Source: Herbidospora sakaeratensis
GTDB taxonomy: Bacteria; Actinomycetota; Actinomycetes; Streptosporangiales; Streptosporangiaceae
Direction: 5' to 3'
DNA: 64,000 nt
Assembly (NCBI RefSeq): GCF_001570525.1
Contig: NZ_BBXC01000007.1
Coordinates: 423,364 to 487,363, forward strand
Every line of letters begins with the position of its first letter. The first letter of the stretch is position 1. Below, piece after piece: positions 1-8,329 of the stretch. The notes below the pieces were generated by a model that saw nothing but the letters and a program-made list of their open reading frames with translations, had not been told where the DNA came from and made no database searches. The translations under genes and the position numbers were made by a program.

Positions 1-444
1 GCCCCAGCGTGGTTCCGCACCCGACGCCGGCGGCGCGGCGATCCGGCCCCAGCGTGGTTCCGCACCCGACGCCGGCGGCGCGGCGATCCGGCCCCAGCGT
101 GGTTCCGCACCCGACGCCGGCGGCGCGGCGATCCGGCCCTCGGACGGTTTCGTACTTCAGCCGGCCAGCGCGGTCGTCGATCGCGCGGCGATTCGGCTGC
201 AGGGAGGCTTCGCATCTCAGTCGACCGGCGGGGTCGTCGATCGCGCGGCGATTCGGCTGGTGCGAGGCCTCGCATCTCGGTCGGCCAGTGTGGCCGGTCT
301 TGATCGCGCGGCGATCCGGCTGTCGGGAGGCTTCGCATCGCGGTCGGCCAGTGTGGCCGGTTTCGATCGCCCGGCGATTCGGCTGCTGCGAGGCTCCGCC
401 TCTCAGACGGCCCTTGCGGACGGCTTCCATCGCCCGGCGGTCCG
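1..444. repeat. Degenerate in-frame tandem repeat before ABC permease
   Basis: Eight tandem units share a 3' end of the form CGCGGCGATtCGG. Three near-identical 45-bp units (1-45, 46-90, 91-135) are followed by two 60-bp units (136-195, 196-255) and three 63-bp units (256-318, 319-381, 382-444). Every unit length is a multiple of three, so one reading frame runs through the array. The array may continue to the left of the window. The last units carry GGTCGGCCaGTG, which resembles the GGTCGGCCgGTG at the start of the following permease gene, so the array could derive partly from that initiation region. That derivation is tentative. Confidence 0.9.
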
Positions 445-481
445 GCCCCGGGTCGGCTCTTCCGGTGAGGTCGGCCGGTGA
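2..481 (+). CDS. Repeat-encoded ORF or C-terminal extension of an upstream gene (partial)
   Basis: One frame is open from the left edge to a TGA at 479-481. It encodes a 15-residue repeat, then 20- and 21-residue versions that each end in a DRAAIR-like motif. The TGA overlaps the GTG of the permease at 478 (GTGA), the layout of translationally coupled genes in this operon. It could be the repetitive C-terminus of an upstream gene, most likely the missing solute-binding protein of this ABC system, or a separate small ORF. An internal GTG at 260 would give 73 residues. I recognise no domain. Unit lengths in multiples of three argue that the frame is used, but translation is not shown. Confidence 0.35.
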   Translation, partial: PQRGSAPDAGGAAIRPQRGSAPDAGGAAIRPQRGSAPDAGGAAIRPSDGFVLQPASAVVDRAAIRLQGGFASQSTGGVVDRAAIRLVRGLASRSASVAGLDRAAIRLSGGFASRSASVAGFDRPAIRLLRGSASQTALADGFHRPAVRPRVGSSGEVGR

Positions 482-1377
482 GTACCGAACACGCGCAGGC
501 CCGGACCCGGGGAGACGGGGCTGCGGCGCTGGCCTTCCTCACGCCGTCGATCCTCACGTTCCTGGTGTTCGTGCTGGCGCCGACGGTCGGCGTGCTGATC
601 CTGAGTTTCTTCGACTGGAACCTGCTCAGCGACGGCACCTTCGCCGGGCTCGACAACTTCGAGCGGCTGTTCACCGACGAGCGGCTGCTCGGCGTCTACG
701 GGTCGACGACCTACATGGCGCTGGTGATCCTGGCCGTCAACGTCGTGCTCGGGCTGCTGCTCGCGGTGCTGCTGGAGACCAGGATGCCCCGCTGGATCAG
801 GGCGTTCTTCCGGCTCTCGTTCCTGTTCCCGTTCGTCGTGTCGGCTTCGGCGGTCGCGCTGATCTGGCGGTTCCTGCTCAACAAGGACCTCGGCCTGGTC
901 AACTACGTGCTCGGGCTGACCGGCCTCGACCGGATCGACTGGCTCGGCAGCTCCACCTGGGCGCCGATCTCGGTCATCATGGTCAACTCGTGGAAGACGA
1001 TCGGGTTCTCGATCCTCGTCTACATCGCCGGCCTGCAATCGATCCCGAAGCAGCTGCGCGAGGCCGCGATCGTCGACGGCGCGGGCGCCTGGACGCGGTT
1101 CTGGCGCATCACCTTCCCGCTGCTGTCACCGACCATCTTCTTCCTCGTCGTGATCAACACCATCAACTCCTTCCAGATCTTCGCCGAACCCCGGGTGCTG
1201 ACCCAGGGCGGCCCGGGTGACTCCAGCCGCACGATCGTCGAATACCTCTACGACCGCGCCTTCGGCGACTTCGACCTCGGTTACGCCTCCGCGATCGGCA
1301 TCACGTTCGCGCTGGTCCTGGTCGTGCTGACCGCCATCCAGTTCTGGTTCTCGCGCAGATGGACCCACTACCAATGA
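478..1377 (+). CDS. Carbohydrate ABC transporter permease (MalF/UgpA-like)
   Basis: First inner-membrane subunit of a binding-protein-dependent sugar importer. The 299-residue protein has about six hydrophobic helices and the cytoplasmic EAA loop that docks on the ATPase, seen as LREAAIVDGAGAWTRFWRI near residues 199-216. Size and motif fit the sugar permease family that pairs with a MalG-type partner. The GTG start overlaps the stop of the repeat ORF in front, and the gene ends in an ATGA overlap with the second permease. Neither the binding protein nor the ATPase is in the window; the binding protein is probably just upstream, and a shared MsiK-type ATPase would be normal for actinomycetes. 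Substrate is not readable from sequence. Confidence 0.93.
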   Translation: MSTEHAQARTRGDGAAALAFLTPSILTFLVFVLAPTVGVLILSFFDWNLLSDGTFAGLDNFERLFTDERLLGVYGSTTYMALVILAVNVVLGLLLAVLLETRMPRWIRAFFRLSFLFPFVVSASAVALIWRFLLNKDLGLVNYVLGLTGLDRIDWLGSSTWAPISVIMVNSWKTIGFSILVYIAGLQSIPKQLREAAIVDGAGAWTRFWRITFPLLSPTIFFLVVINTINSFQIFAEPRVLTQGGPGDSSRTIVEYLYDRAFGDFDLGYASAIGITFALVLVVLTAIQFWFSRRWTHYQ

Positions 1378-2219
1378 GCAGCCGACTGACCGTTGGGCAC
1401 GTCGCCGCGCGCGTCCTGACGTTCGTGATCCTCGTGGTCGCGGCCGTCGCCATCACCGCGCCCTTCCTGTGGATCTTCCGCGGGGCCTTCTCGGGCTCCG
1501 ACGCGGAGCTCTACCGCCTCCCGCCGACCTTCCACGCGGAGAACCTCACGCTGGACAACTTCGGCAAGGTGACCGAGCAGGTGCCGTACTTCCGGTTCTT
1601 CCTGAACTCGATCATCGTGTCGGGGACCGTGACGATCGCGCAGCTCATCACCTGTTCCACCGCCGCCTACGCGTTCGCGCGGCTGCGGTTCCGGGGCAAG
1701 GGCGTGCTGTTCGCCGTGGTCATCGGGTCGCTGATGATCCCGATCCAGGTGACGATCGTGCCGCTGTTCCTCGTGATGTCGAAGATCGGCATGACGAACT
1801 CGCTCTGGGCGCTGATCTTCCCGGGCATCTTCTCCGCGTTCGGCATCTTCCTGCTGCGCCAGCACTTCATGGCGCTCCCGTACGAACTGGAGGAGGCCGC
1901 CAAGATCGACGGCGCCTCCCGGTTCCACACGTTCGCGCGCATCATCCTGCCGCTGTCGGGCCCGTCGATCGCGACGCTGGGCATCCTGTGTTTCACGTAC
2001 TGGTGGAACGACCTGCTGCTCCCGCTGGTGATGATCTCCGACACGGAGAAGCAGACGCTCCCGGTCGGACTGGTGCTGCTGGCCGGCCGCTTCTCGACCG
2101 GTTCGCTCGGCACCATCGCGGCCGGCATCGCGATGGCGATCGTGCCGGTGCTGATCGTCTTCATCGCGGCCCAGCGGTACATCGTCCAGTCGATCGCGTC
2201 GAGCGGACTGAAGCTCTGA
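1374..2219 (+). CDS. Carbohydrate ABC transporter permease (MalG-like)
   Basis: Second membrane subunit of the sugar importer, 281 residues from the ATG at 1374, which overlaps the TGA of the first permease. An in-frame ATG at 1359 is possible, but the ATGA overlap is the better start. The EAA loop reads LEEAAKIDGASRFHTFARI, and it is followed by the last membrane helices typical of MalG-type permeases. It should form a heterodimer with the preceding permease. Its stop overlaps an ATG at 2219 (TGATG) that opens a small repeat-encoded ORF. Confidence 0.93.
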   Translation: MSSRLTVGHVAARVLTFVILVVAAVAITAPFLWIFRGAFSGSDAELYRLPPTFHAENLTLDNFGKVTEQVPYFRFFLNSIIVSGTVTIAQLITCSTAAYAFARLRFRGKGVLFAVVIGSLMIPIQVTIVPLFLVMSKIGMTNSLWALIFPGIFSAFGIFLLRQHFMALPYELEEAAKIDGASRFHTFARIILPLSGPSIATLGILCFTYWWNDLLLPLVMISDTEKQTLPVGLVLLAGRFSTGSLGTIAAGIAMAIVPVLIVFIAAQRYIVQSIASSGLKL

Positions 2220-2472
2220 TGATCACGCTCTTCAACTCCGCATCGTCGGTGACTGGGCCTGAGGTTCTGGTGAGCACGTCCCTGCACTCCGCGTGGCCGG
2301 TGGCCCGGGCCGAGATGCCGATGAGCACTTCTCTGGACTCCGCATGGTCGATGACTGGGCCTGAGGTTCTGGTGAGCACGTCCCTGCACTCCGCATGCCC
2401 GGTGGCCCGGGCCGAGGTCCTGATGGGCACGTTTCTGAATTCCGCATGGCCGGCGACCAGGGCGAGGTTCTG
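2219..2472 (+). repeat. 51-bp tandem repeat of an RBS/start-codon region
   Basis: Five tandem units lie between the second permease and the DUF624 gene: 2216-2266, 2267-2317, 2318-2368, 2369-2419 and 2420-2469. Four are 51 bp and the last is 50 bp. A typical unit is CTG, then ATG or GTG, an AGCACG-like stretch, and GAGGTT at the end. The true start of the DUF624 gene (GAGGTTCTGATG, with TTTCTGAAACCCGCG just after it) aligns as the next unit. Each unit therefore carries a Shine-Dalgarno-like GAGGT about five bases before an ATG or GTG. The array looks like repeated duplication of a translation-initiation region. Confidence 0.9.
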
Positions 2473-2473
2473 A
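2219..2473 (+). CDS. Small repeat ORF coupled to both neighbours (84 aa, hypothetical)
   Basis: Reading from the ATG at 2219, the 51-bp array is one open frame of 84 codons. It encodes about five 17-residue repeats of the type VSTSLHSAWPVARAEVL. The start overlaps the stop of the second permease (TGATG), and the TGA at 2471-2473 overlaps the ATG of the DUF624 gene in the same way. The last unit is one base short, which puts the stop exactly at that overlap. The reading frame therefore links the two genes by translational coupling at both ends. No known domain. The peptide may be only a by-product of ribosome relay through the gap. Confidence 0.4.
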   Translation: MITLFNSASSVTGPEVLVSTSLHSAWPVARAEMPMSTSLDSAWSMTGPEVLVSTSLHSACPVARAEVLMGTFLNSAWPATRARF

Positions 2474-3069
2474 TGGTCGTGTTTCTGAAACCCGCGTTCC
2501 TGCTGTTCTGGCGGGAACTGCCTCGTGCGGTCGTGGCGGGCCTGTTCTTCCTCGCGACGCTCGTGCCGCTGATCGCGTCGGCGACGGTCGGGGCGCCGGC
2601 GTGGATGACCGCGCTGGCCGCCCTGCCGCCGTCGCTCGCGATCACCTCCGTCGCGCGGTTCTGCGCGCTGGTCGCCCGTGGTGAGGCTCCGCGCCTCGCT
2701 GAGCTGCGCGGATTCGATCCGGTTCTCGCGTTGTTCGTCGCCGGATGCGCGCTCCTGACCGGCGTCACCGTGGTCGCGGGCGCGCTGGCGATGGTCGTGC
2801 TCCCGTACGCCCTCGCCTACGGCGCCCTACGCGACAAGCCCGGCCTGAAAGCGCTGCGGGGCGGGGCGATCCTGGTCGCGTTCAAGCCTCTGTGGGCGCT
2901 CACGATCGTGGCTCTCTACTGGCTCGGCGGGTTCGCCGCCGCCGCGTCCACCGGCGTGCTCGCGGTGGTCGTCGTGCCGTTGCTGCTGGTCGTCACGGCC
3001 ACGCAGACGATCGGCCTGCTCGACGAGATCGACATCCTCCAGGGCCGGACGTGGCCGGCCCGAAGGTGA
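2473..3069 (+). CDS. DUF624 (YesL-like) membrane protein
   Basis: Protein of 198 residues, mostly hydrophobic, with about five membrane segments. N-terminal charge, size and context fit the DUF624/YesL family, which sits beside sugar ABC transporters and whose biochemical role is unknown. The ATG at 2473 is chosen because a GAGG ribosome-binding site ends five bases upstream and because the hydrophobic N-terminus begins there. Its 3' end overlaps the start of the LacI regulator by 19 bp. It probably helps assembly or control of the transporter (inference). Confidence 0.75.
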   Translation: MVVFLKPAFLLFWRELPRAVVAGLFFLATLVPLIASATVGAPAWMTALAALPPSLAITSVARFCALVARGEAPRLAELRGFDPVLALFVAGCALLTGVTVVAGALAMVVLPYALAYGALRDKPGLKALRGGAILVAFKPLWALTIVALYWLGGFAAAASTGVLAVVVVPLLLVVTATQTIGLLDEIDILQGRTWPARR

Positions 3070-4028
3070 CGATCTACCAGGTGGCCGCCCATGCCGGGGT
3101 GTCGGCGGCCACCGTGAGCCGGGTCATCAACGGCGCCCGCGTCTCGCCCGCGACCGAACGTAAGGTCCGGGCGGCGATGGCGGAACTGAGCTTCACCCCC
3201 AGCCGGGCCGCGCGCCGCCTGCGCGGACAGTATTCCGAGGTCATCGCCCTGATCATCCCCGACGTGGAGAACCCGTTCTTCACCGCGCTGGCGCGCGGCG
3301 TGGAGAACCGGGCCCGCGCCGGCGGCTACTCGGTCGTGTTGTGCAACACCGACGACGATCCGGAGCGCGAGCAGACGTACATGGACATCGTGCTGGCCGA
3401 GCACATGGCCGGCGTGCTGATCGCGCCCGCCGACGGGGCCAGTGACGTGCAGAAACTCATCGAGCACGGGGTTCCGGTGGTGGCCGTCGACCGCAGCCTG
3501 CACCGCCCCGACGTGGACGCGGTCACCGTCGACAACCGGGCCGGCGGCCGGGTCGCGGCCGAGGCGCTGCTGGCGGCCGGGTTCTCCCGGGTCGCCTGCA
3601 TCACCGGGCCGCAGTCGGTCGAGACCGCGCAACTGCGAATGGAGGGGTGGCGGCAGGCCACCGCCTGGCCCGGCGACCGGCTGCTCCGCTACGCCGACTA
3701 CCGCGTCGACGGCGGCCGGGCCGCCATGCGCGACCTGCTGTCGCTGCACGAACCGCCGGACGCCGTGGTGGTCGCCAACAACCTGATGGCCGCCGGGGCG
3801 CTCGACGTCCTGCGCGAACGCGGGCTCGAACCGCCGCGATTCGGCCTGGCCGTATTCGGTGATCTTCCTTTCACGTCGCTCGAACGGCAGGGCGTGCGGG
3901 TCGTCGACCTGCCCGCCCGCAACCTCGGCGAAGCCGCGGCGGCGCTGCTGCTGACCCGCATCGCCGGCGACGACGGACCCGCGCGCACGGTCATCCTGCG
4001 CGACACGAACACCCGGGAGAGATTGTGA
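3051..4028 (+). CDS. LacI-family transcriptional regulator
   Basis: Sugar-responsive DNA-binding regulator of 325 residues. The N-terminal helix-turn-helix is clear (IYQVAAHAGVSAATVSRVIN, about residues 7-26). It is followed by the hinge and a periplasmic-binding-protein-like ligand domain that begins IALIIPDVENPFFTALARG and includes VVAVDRSLHR. The GTG at 3051 lies inside the DUF624 gene; another GTG at 3066 would still keep the whole helix-turn-helix. It ends in a GTGA overlap with the kinase gene. It probably represses this operon and is released by the imported sugar or its phosphate. The operator should lie upstream of the window, as I find none inside the operon. Confidence 0.93.
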   Translation: MAGPKVTIYQVAAHAGVSAATVSRVINGARVSPATERKVRAAMAELSFTPSRAARRLRGQYSEVIALIIPDVENPFFTALARGVENRARAGGYSVVLCNTDDDPEREQTYMDIVLAEHMAGVLIAPADGASDVQKLIEHGVPVVAVDRSLHRPDVDAVTVDNRAGGRVAAEALLAAGFSRVACITGPQSVETAQLRMEGWRQATAWPGDRLLRYADYRVDGGRAAMRDLLSLHEPPDAVVVANNLMAAGALDVLRERGLEPPRFGLAVFGDLPFTSLERQGVRVVDLPARNLGEAAAALLLTRIAGDDGPARTVILRDTNTRERL

Positions 4029-5491
4029 CCTTGTTCTTCGGCGTCGACATCGGCACCTCGTCGAGCAAAGGCGTCGTGGTCGACGGTTCGGGCACGGTCC
4101 TCGCTTCTTCTGTACGCGAACACCGGGTCGCCCGCCCCCACCCCGGCCACGTGGAGATGGACGGCGAGATCTGGTGGGCCGAATTCGTCTCCCTGGCCGA
4201 GGAGCTGACCACCGGCTGGGAGATCACCGCGGTCGGCGTGAGCGGCATGGGCCCCTGCGCCCTGCTGACCGACGCCGACGGCGCCCCGCTGCGCCCGGCG
4301 ATCCTGTACGGCGTCGACACCCGCGCGTCGGAGGAGATTTCAGAAATCACCGAGCTCCTCGGAGGCGCGGAGACGATTCTGGCCCGCTGCGGCTCGGTGT
4401 TGTCGTCGCAGGCGGTCGGCCCGAAACTGCGCTGGGTCGCCAAGCGGGAACCGGACACCTGGGCCCGCGCCCGGCGCCTGTTCATGCCGGCGTCGTGGCT
4501 GCTCTACCGCCTGACCGGCGAATACACCCTCGACCACCACTCGGCCAGCCAGTGCACCCCGATGTACGACGGCACCGGCTGGGACCCCGAATGGGCCCCG
4601 CTCGTCGCCCCCGGCCTGGAGCTGCCCGCCCTGCGCTGGTCCGATGAGATCGCCGGGACGGTGAAATCGAACCTGGCGGGCATTTCCGCCGGAACCCCCG
4701 TGATCACCGGCTCGATCGACGCCTGGATCGAAGCCGTCAGCGTCGACGCCTGCAACCCCGGCGACCTCATGCTGATGTACGGCACGACGATGTTCCTGAT
4801 CGCCACGGTCGACCGGCCGCTGCGCACCCCCTCGATGTGGGGCACGGTCGGCGCGTACGCCGGCTCCCACAACCTGGCCGGGGGAATGGCCACCTCGGGC
4901 GCGATCACCTCATGGCTGAGCGACCTGACCGGAACCGGTTTCCCGACCCTGCTGGCCGAGGCCGAGGCGTCGGGCCCGGGGGCACACGGCCTGCTGATGC
5001 TGCCGTACTTCGCGGGGGAGCGCACCCCCGTCCAGGATCCCGACGCGCGCGGAATCATCGCTGGCCTGACCCTCAGCCACACCCGCGGCGACCTCTACCG
5101 GGCCGCCCTGGAGGCGACCGCGCTCGGCGTCAGGCACAACGTCGAGGCGCTGCGGGCCGCCGGAGCCGAGGTCACACGTGTGGTCGCGGTCGGCGGCGGC
5201 GTGCGGGGCGGTCTGTGGACCCGCATCGTCAGCGACGTCACCGGCCTGCCGCAGGTCATCCCCACGACCACCATCGGCGCCTCCTACGGCGCCGCCTACC
5301 TGGCGGCCCGCGCCACCACCGGCGCCGCCATCACGGACTGGAACCCCCCGGCCGCGACCGTCACCCCCGTGCCCGATCCGGCCTACGACGAGCTCTACAC
5401 CCTCTACCTCGACCTCTATCCCGCCACCCGCGAGGTCGCGCACGCCCTCGCGGCCCGGGAACACCATCTTTCCTCCGGAGGAGCACGCTGA
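4025..5491 (+). CDS. FGGY-family carbohydrate kinase (xylulokinase-like)
   Basis: Cytoplasmic ATP-dependent sugar kinase of 488 residues. The first phosphate loop is the opening FFGVDIGTSSSKG, and the second ATP-binding element is VVAVGGGVRGGLWTRIVSDV in the C-terminal half, as in FGGY/XylB kinases. Length matches the family (about 480-510). The GTG start overlaps the stop of the LacI gene, and its own TGA shares a base with the isomerase ATG. Beside an isomerase and a sugar importer it should phosphorylate the ketose made by the isomerase. Xylulose, ribulose and fuculose are all possible substrates. Confidence 0.88.
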   Translation: MTLFFGVDIGTSSSKGVVVDGSGTVLASSVREHRVARPHPGHVEMDGEIWWAEFVSLAEELTTGWEITAVGVSGMGPCALLTDADGAPLRPAILYGVDTRASEEISEITELLGGAETILARCGSVLSSQAVGPKLRWVAKREPDTWARARRLFMPASWLLYRLTGEYTLDHHSASQCTPMYDGTGWDPEWAPLVAPGLELPALRWSDEIAGTVKSNLAGISAGTPVITGSIDAWIEAVSVDACNPGDLMLMYGTTMFLIATVDRPLRTPSMWGTVGAYAGSHNLAGGMATSGAITSWLSDLTGTGFPTLLAEAEASGPGAHGLLMLPYFAGERTPVQDPDARGIIAGLTLSHTRGDLYRAALEATALGVRHNVEALRAAGAEVTRVVAVGGGVRGGLWTRIVSDVTGLPQVIPTTTIGASYGAAYLAARATTGAAITDWNPPAATVTPVPDPAYDELYTLYLDLYPATREVAHALAAREHHLSSGGAR

Positions 5492-7125
5492 TGTACACCT
5501 TCCCCCCGACGCCGCAACGCCCGGCCGCGCCGCCGAAGACCGCCTACCTGATCGCCAGCGGCGACCTGCGCCTGTCGGCCAACCTGGCGGGCTGGCCGAC
5601 CCAGGTCCAGATGGAAGCCGACGTGACCGCCGCCTTCGCCGAACTCGGCTGGACGGTCGTGCGCGCCAACGACGTCGACCCCGCCACCGGCCACGGCTTC
5701 ATCTCCAGCCAGCGCATGGGCCTGGAGGTCTTCAAGACCATCCCGCCGGACGCCCCGCTCATCGTCGCCGAAGCGGTCTGGCAGTACAGCCACCACGTGC
5801 TCGCCGGCCTGCGCACCCACCGCGGCCCCATCCTGACCGTCGCCAACTTCGAGGGCACCTGGCCCGGCCTCGTCGGCCTGCTGGGCCTGAACTCCGGCAT
5901 GACGAAGATGGGAGTGGCGTACTCGACGATCTGGAGCGTCGACTTCCAGGACGACTGGTTCAAAGCAGGCATCAAGAGCTGGGTGGAGACCGGGACGATC
6001 CAGCACGACGCCTCCCACGTCCACGACCTGCCGAAACTGACCGAAAGCCCCGAACGCGACCTCGGCGTCGCCCTGGCCCGCCAGCTCCTCACCGACAAGG
6101 CGATCATCGGCGTCTTCGACGAGGGCTGCATGGGCATGTACAACGCGATCATCGACGACGAGCTGCTGAACCCGATCGGCGTCTACAAGGAACGCCTCTC
6201 GCAGAGCGCGTTGTGGGCCGAGATGCTCCGCACCTCCGACGAGGAAGCCGACGCCGTCGGGACGTGGCTCCTTGAGCAGGGCATGACCTTCAAGCTGGGC
6301 GAAGACGAGGCCACCGAGCTGACCGAGGCGCAGCTCAGATGGCAGTACAAGATGTACGTCGCCGCGCTGCGCATCAGCGACGACTACGGCCTCGACGCCG
6401 TCGGCATCCAGTACCAGCAGGGCCTCAAGGATCTCTCCCCGGCCTCCGACCTGGCCGAGGGCCTGCTGAACAACGCCTCCCGCCCGCCCGTCACCACCCG
6501 CGACGGCTCCCGCGTGTTGTGGGAGGACGCCCCGCTCCCGCACTTCAACGAGGCCGACGAAGGCGTCGCCGTCGACGCCCTGGTCACCAACCGCATCTGG
6601 ACCGCCATGGGCCTCGACCCCGCGACGACGCTGCACGACGTGCGCTGGGGCGAGGAGTACGACGGACAGTTCGTGTGGGTCTTCGAGATCTCCGGCTCGG
6701 TCCCGCCATCGCACTTCGAGAACGGCTACGCCGACGCGGTCGGCTGGCGGCAGGACCCGGTCTACTTCCCGCTGGGCGGCTCGACCATCAAGGGCGTCTG
6801 CAAGCCGGGCGAGATCGTGTGGAGCAGAGTCTTCATCCAGGACGGCGAACTGCACGTCGACCTGGGCCGCGCGTCGGCCGTCTCCCTGCCCGAGGAGGAG
6901 ACGGAACGCCGCTCCCAGGCGACGACCCCGGCGTGGCCCATCATGCACGCGGTGTTTCACGGGGTGAGCCGCGACCAGTTCATGGCCCGGCACAAGGCCA
7001 ACCACCTGAACGTGGCCTACGCGCCTGACGGGGAGACGGCGGACAAGGCGCTGGTGGCGAAGGCGGCCCTGTTCGAGGAACTGGGCGTGAAGGTGCACAT
7101 CTGCGGAGACGCGAACCTGGGTTAG
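5491..7125 (+). CDS. L-fucose/L-arabinose isomerase-family protein
   Basis: Protein of 544 residues related to the FucI/AraA aldose-ketose isomerases. Recognisable stretches are the N-terminal half (VTAAFAELGWTVVRAND, then a GPILTVANFEGTWPG segment), IIGVFDEGCMGMYNAIIDDE with acidic residues placed like the family's metal ligands, and a C-terminal half ending in an AVFHGVSRDQFMARHKANH stretch. The ATG at 5491 has GGAGGAG eight bases upstream and overlaps the kinase stop by one base. It is the last gene of the operon. Isomerase followed by FGGY kinase is the standard start of pentose or 6-deoxyhexose breakdown. The exact sugar is not predictable. Confidence 0.8.
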   Translation: MYTFPPTPQRPAAPPKTAYLIASGDLRLSANLAGWPTQVQMEADVTAAFAELGWTVVRANDVDPATGHGFISSQRMGLEVFKTIPPDAPLIVAEAVWQYSHHVLAGLRTHRGPILTVANFEGTWPGLVGLLGLNSGMTKMGVAYSTIWSVDFQDDWFKAGIKSWVETGTIQHDASHVHDLPKLTESPERDLGVALARQLLTDKAIIGVFDEGCMGMYNAIIDDELLNPIGVYKERLSQSALWAEMLRTSDEEADAVGTWLLEQGMTFKLGEDEATELTEAQLRWQYKMYVAALRISDDYGLDAVGIQYQQGLKDLSPASDLAEGLLNNASRPPVTTRDGSRVLWEDAPLPHFNEADEGVAVDALVTNRIWTAMGLDPATTLHDVRWGEEYDGQFVWVFEISGSVPPSHFENGYADAVGWRQDPVYFPLGGSTIKGVCKPGEIVWSRVFIQDGELHVDLGRASAVSLPEEETERRSQATTPAWPIMHAVFHGVSRDQFMARHKANHLNVAYAPDGETADKALVAKAALFEELGVKVHICGDANLG

Positions 7126-7142
7126 CCCCTGACCGGCGAGGG

Positions 7143-7173
7143 AGGCCCTGACGGACCCCGGTCAGGGCCTTTT
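7143..7173 (+). terminator. Rho-independent terminator of the sugar operon
   Basis: A perfect 10-bp stem, AGGCCCTGAC with GTCAGGGCCT, around an 8-base loop, followed by TTTT. It lies 17 bases after the isomerase stop and just before the 3' end of the convergent coiled-coil gene, so it may serve both strands. Confidence 0.85.
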
Positions 7174-7187
7174 CGCGTGTACGGGGG

Positions 7188-7862
7188 TCAGGCGCTGCGC
7201 TGCATGAAGGTGATGAGCAGCTCGCGAATCTCCGTCTGCCCGGCCTTCAGAGTGGCGATGTCACCACGCATCTCGGTGACCTCCCCGCGCAGCTCGGTGA
7301 TGTTCCCGCGCAGTTCGGTGATGTCGCCACGTATCTCGGTGATGTCCTCGCGCAGCTCGGTGATGTCGCCGCGCATCTGGGTGACGTTCCCACGTAGCTC
7401 GGTGATGTCGCCGCGCATCTGGGTGATGTCCTCGCGTATTTCAGTGATCTCGCCACGTATCTCGGTGATGTCCTCGCGCAGCTCGGTGATGTCGCCGCGC
7501 ATCTGGGTGACGTTCCCACGTAGCTCGGTGATGTCGCCGCGCATCTGGGTGACGTCCCCGCGCAGCTCGGTGATGTCGCTGCGCATCTCCTCCATCTTGT
7601 TCTCGAGCCGGACCTGGCCGAGGCAGAGGTTGGCGGTGTCCTCTCTGATCTCGGCGATGTCGGCTTTCACGACGGTCATGTCGTCCTGCAGGACGACGAC
7701 TCGACCGTCCAGCGTCTGGACATCCTTGCGCAGGGCGATGATGTCCTTGCGGGTGTCGATGGCGCGGTCGTGGACTCCGCCGATGTCGTAGCGGATGTCG
7801 TGGATGTTGTTCTCGAACCAGTCCATACGGTCTTCGGCGGAACGCTCGGGCACGGTGCTCAT
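7188..7862 (-). CDS. Heptad-repeat coiled-coil protein
   Basis: Protein of 224 residues, of which about residues 60-205 are near-perfect seven-residue repeats of the form ITELRGD, with variants VTQMRGD, ITEIRED and ITELRGN. Ile or Val at one core position and Leu, Met or Ile at the other make a long two- or three-stranded coiled coil of more than 18 heptads very likely. No signal peptide or membrane segment is seen, so it should be cytoplasmic. A shorter related gene lies just upstream on the same strand. Function unknown; a structural rod or oligomerising scaffold is one option. The repeat of an RGD motif is probably a result of the heptad pattern, not an adhesion signal. Confidence 0.75.
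   Translation of the reverse strand: MSTVPERSAEDRMDWFENNIHDIRYDIGGVHDRAIDTRKDIIALRKDVQTLDGRVVVLQDDMTVVKADIAEIREDTANLCLGQVRLENKMEEMRSDITELRGDVTQMRGDITELRGNVTQMRGDITELREDITEIRGEITEIREDITQMRGDITELRGNVTQMRGDITELREDITEIRGDITELRGNITELRGEVTEMRGDIATLKAGQTEIRELLITFMQRSA
7265..7580. repeat. 21-bp DNA repeats inside the coiled-coil gene
   Basis: About fifteen 21-bp units, for example CGCAGCTCGGTGATGTCGCC, underlie the heptads. Some larger blocks of 63-126 bp recur almost exactly, such as the stretch around 7366-7420 against 7486-7545. Recent slippage or unequal exchange is likely, and copy number may vary between strains. Confidence 0.8.
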
Positions 7863-7897
7863 GTTAGCGGCTGACTCCAGAAGAGGTCGGTGCTCGT

Positions 7898-8182
7898 CTA
7901 CGTGTGATCTGCGGCTTCGCCGACCGCGTCGAGGCGGCGGACGAGTTCGGTCAGCAGGTCGCGGATCTCGATCTGACCGGCCCTGATCTCGCCGAGGCGG
8001 TCACGCAGGAGATCGGTGCTGCCCCGGACGAGGGCCAGGTCGTTTCCCCGGAGGGTGCGCACTTCGAGGTACACGTCCTTGACGAAGCTCTCGATGTCCG
8101 ACTGGCCGCTTCTGAGGATGCCGATGTCCTCCCGGATCCCGGCGGTGTCGGTGGCGAGGTCGCGTTTCTCGGTGGAGGTCAT
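7898..8182 (-). CDS. Small coiled-coil protein related to its neighbour
   Basis: Protein of 94 residues, largely helical, with a loose version of the same pattern as the longer gene next to it (AGIREDIGILRSGQSDIES and LGEIRAGQIEIRDLLTELV). The closing segment resembles the longer protein's C-terminus (LKAGQTEIRELLITFM), so the two look like paralogues that differ in the number of heptads. Both read leftward, with 35 bp between them, and probably form one transcript. The ATG at 8182 is the first start. Function unknown. Confidence 0.6.
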   Translation of the reverse strand: MTSTEKRDLATDTAGIREDIGILRSGQSDIESFVKDVYLEVRTLRGNDLALVRGSTDLLRDRLGEIRAGQIEIRDLLTELVRRLDAVGEAADHT

Positions 8183-8329
8183 GTCTGTCAGTGTACCGGT
8201 TCATGAATATATAGGTCTGGTACTCGTCTAGATCGGTGAGAGTGCACTTCTGCACACAACGGAACTGCCGGGCCACAGGCCCCCGTACTGGTTCGCGAAT
8301 CACTCCTAACGAGAGAGCAAGGAACTGAA

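Noticed and set aside
7265-7580. Regular short repeats that could suggest a CRISPR array
   Set aside because: Units are 21 bp with no unique spacers, keep one reading frame and encode heptads. No cas genes are present.
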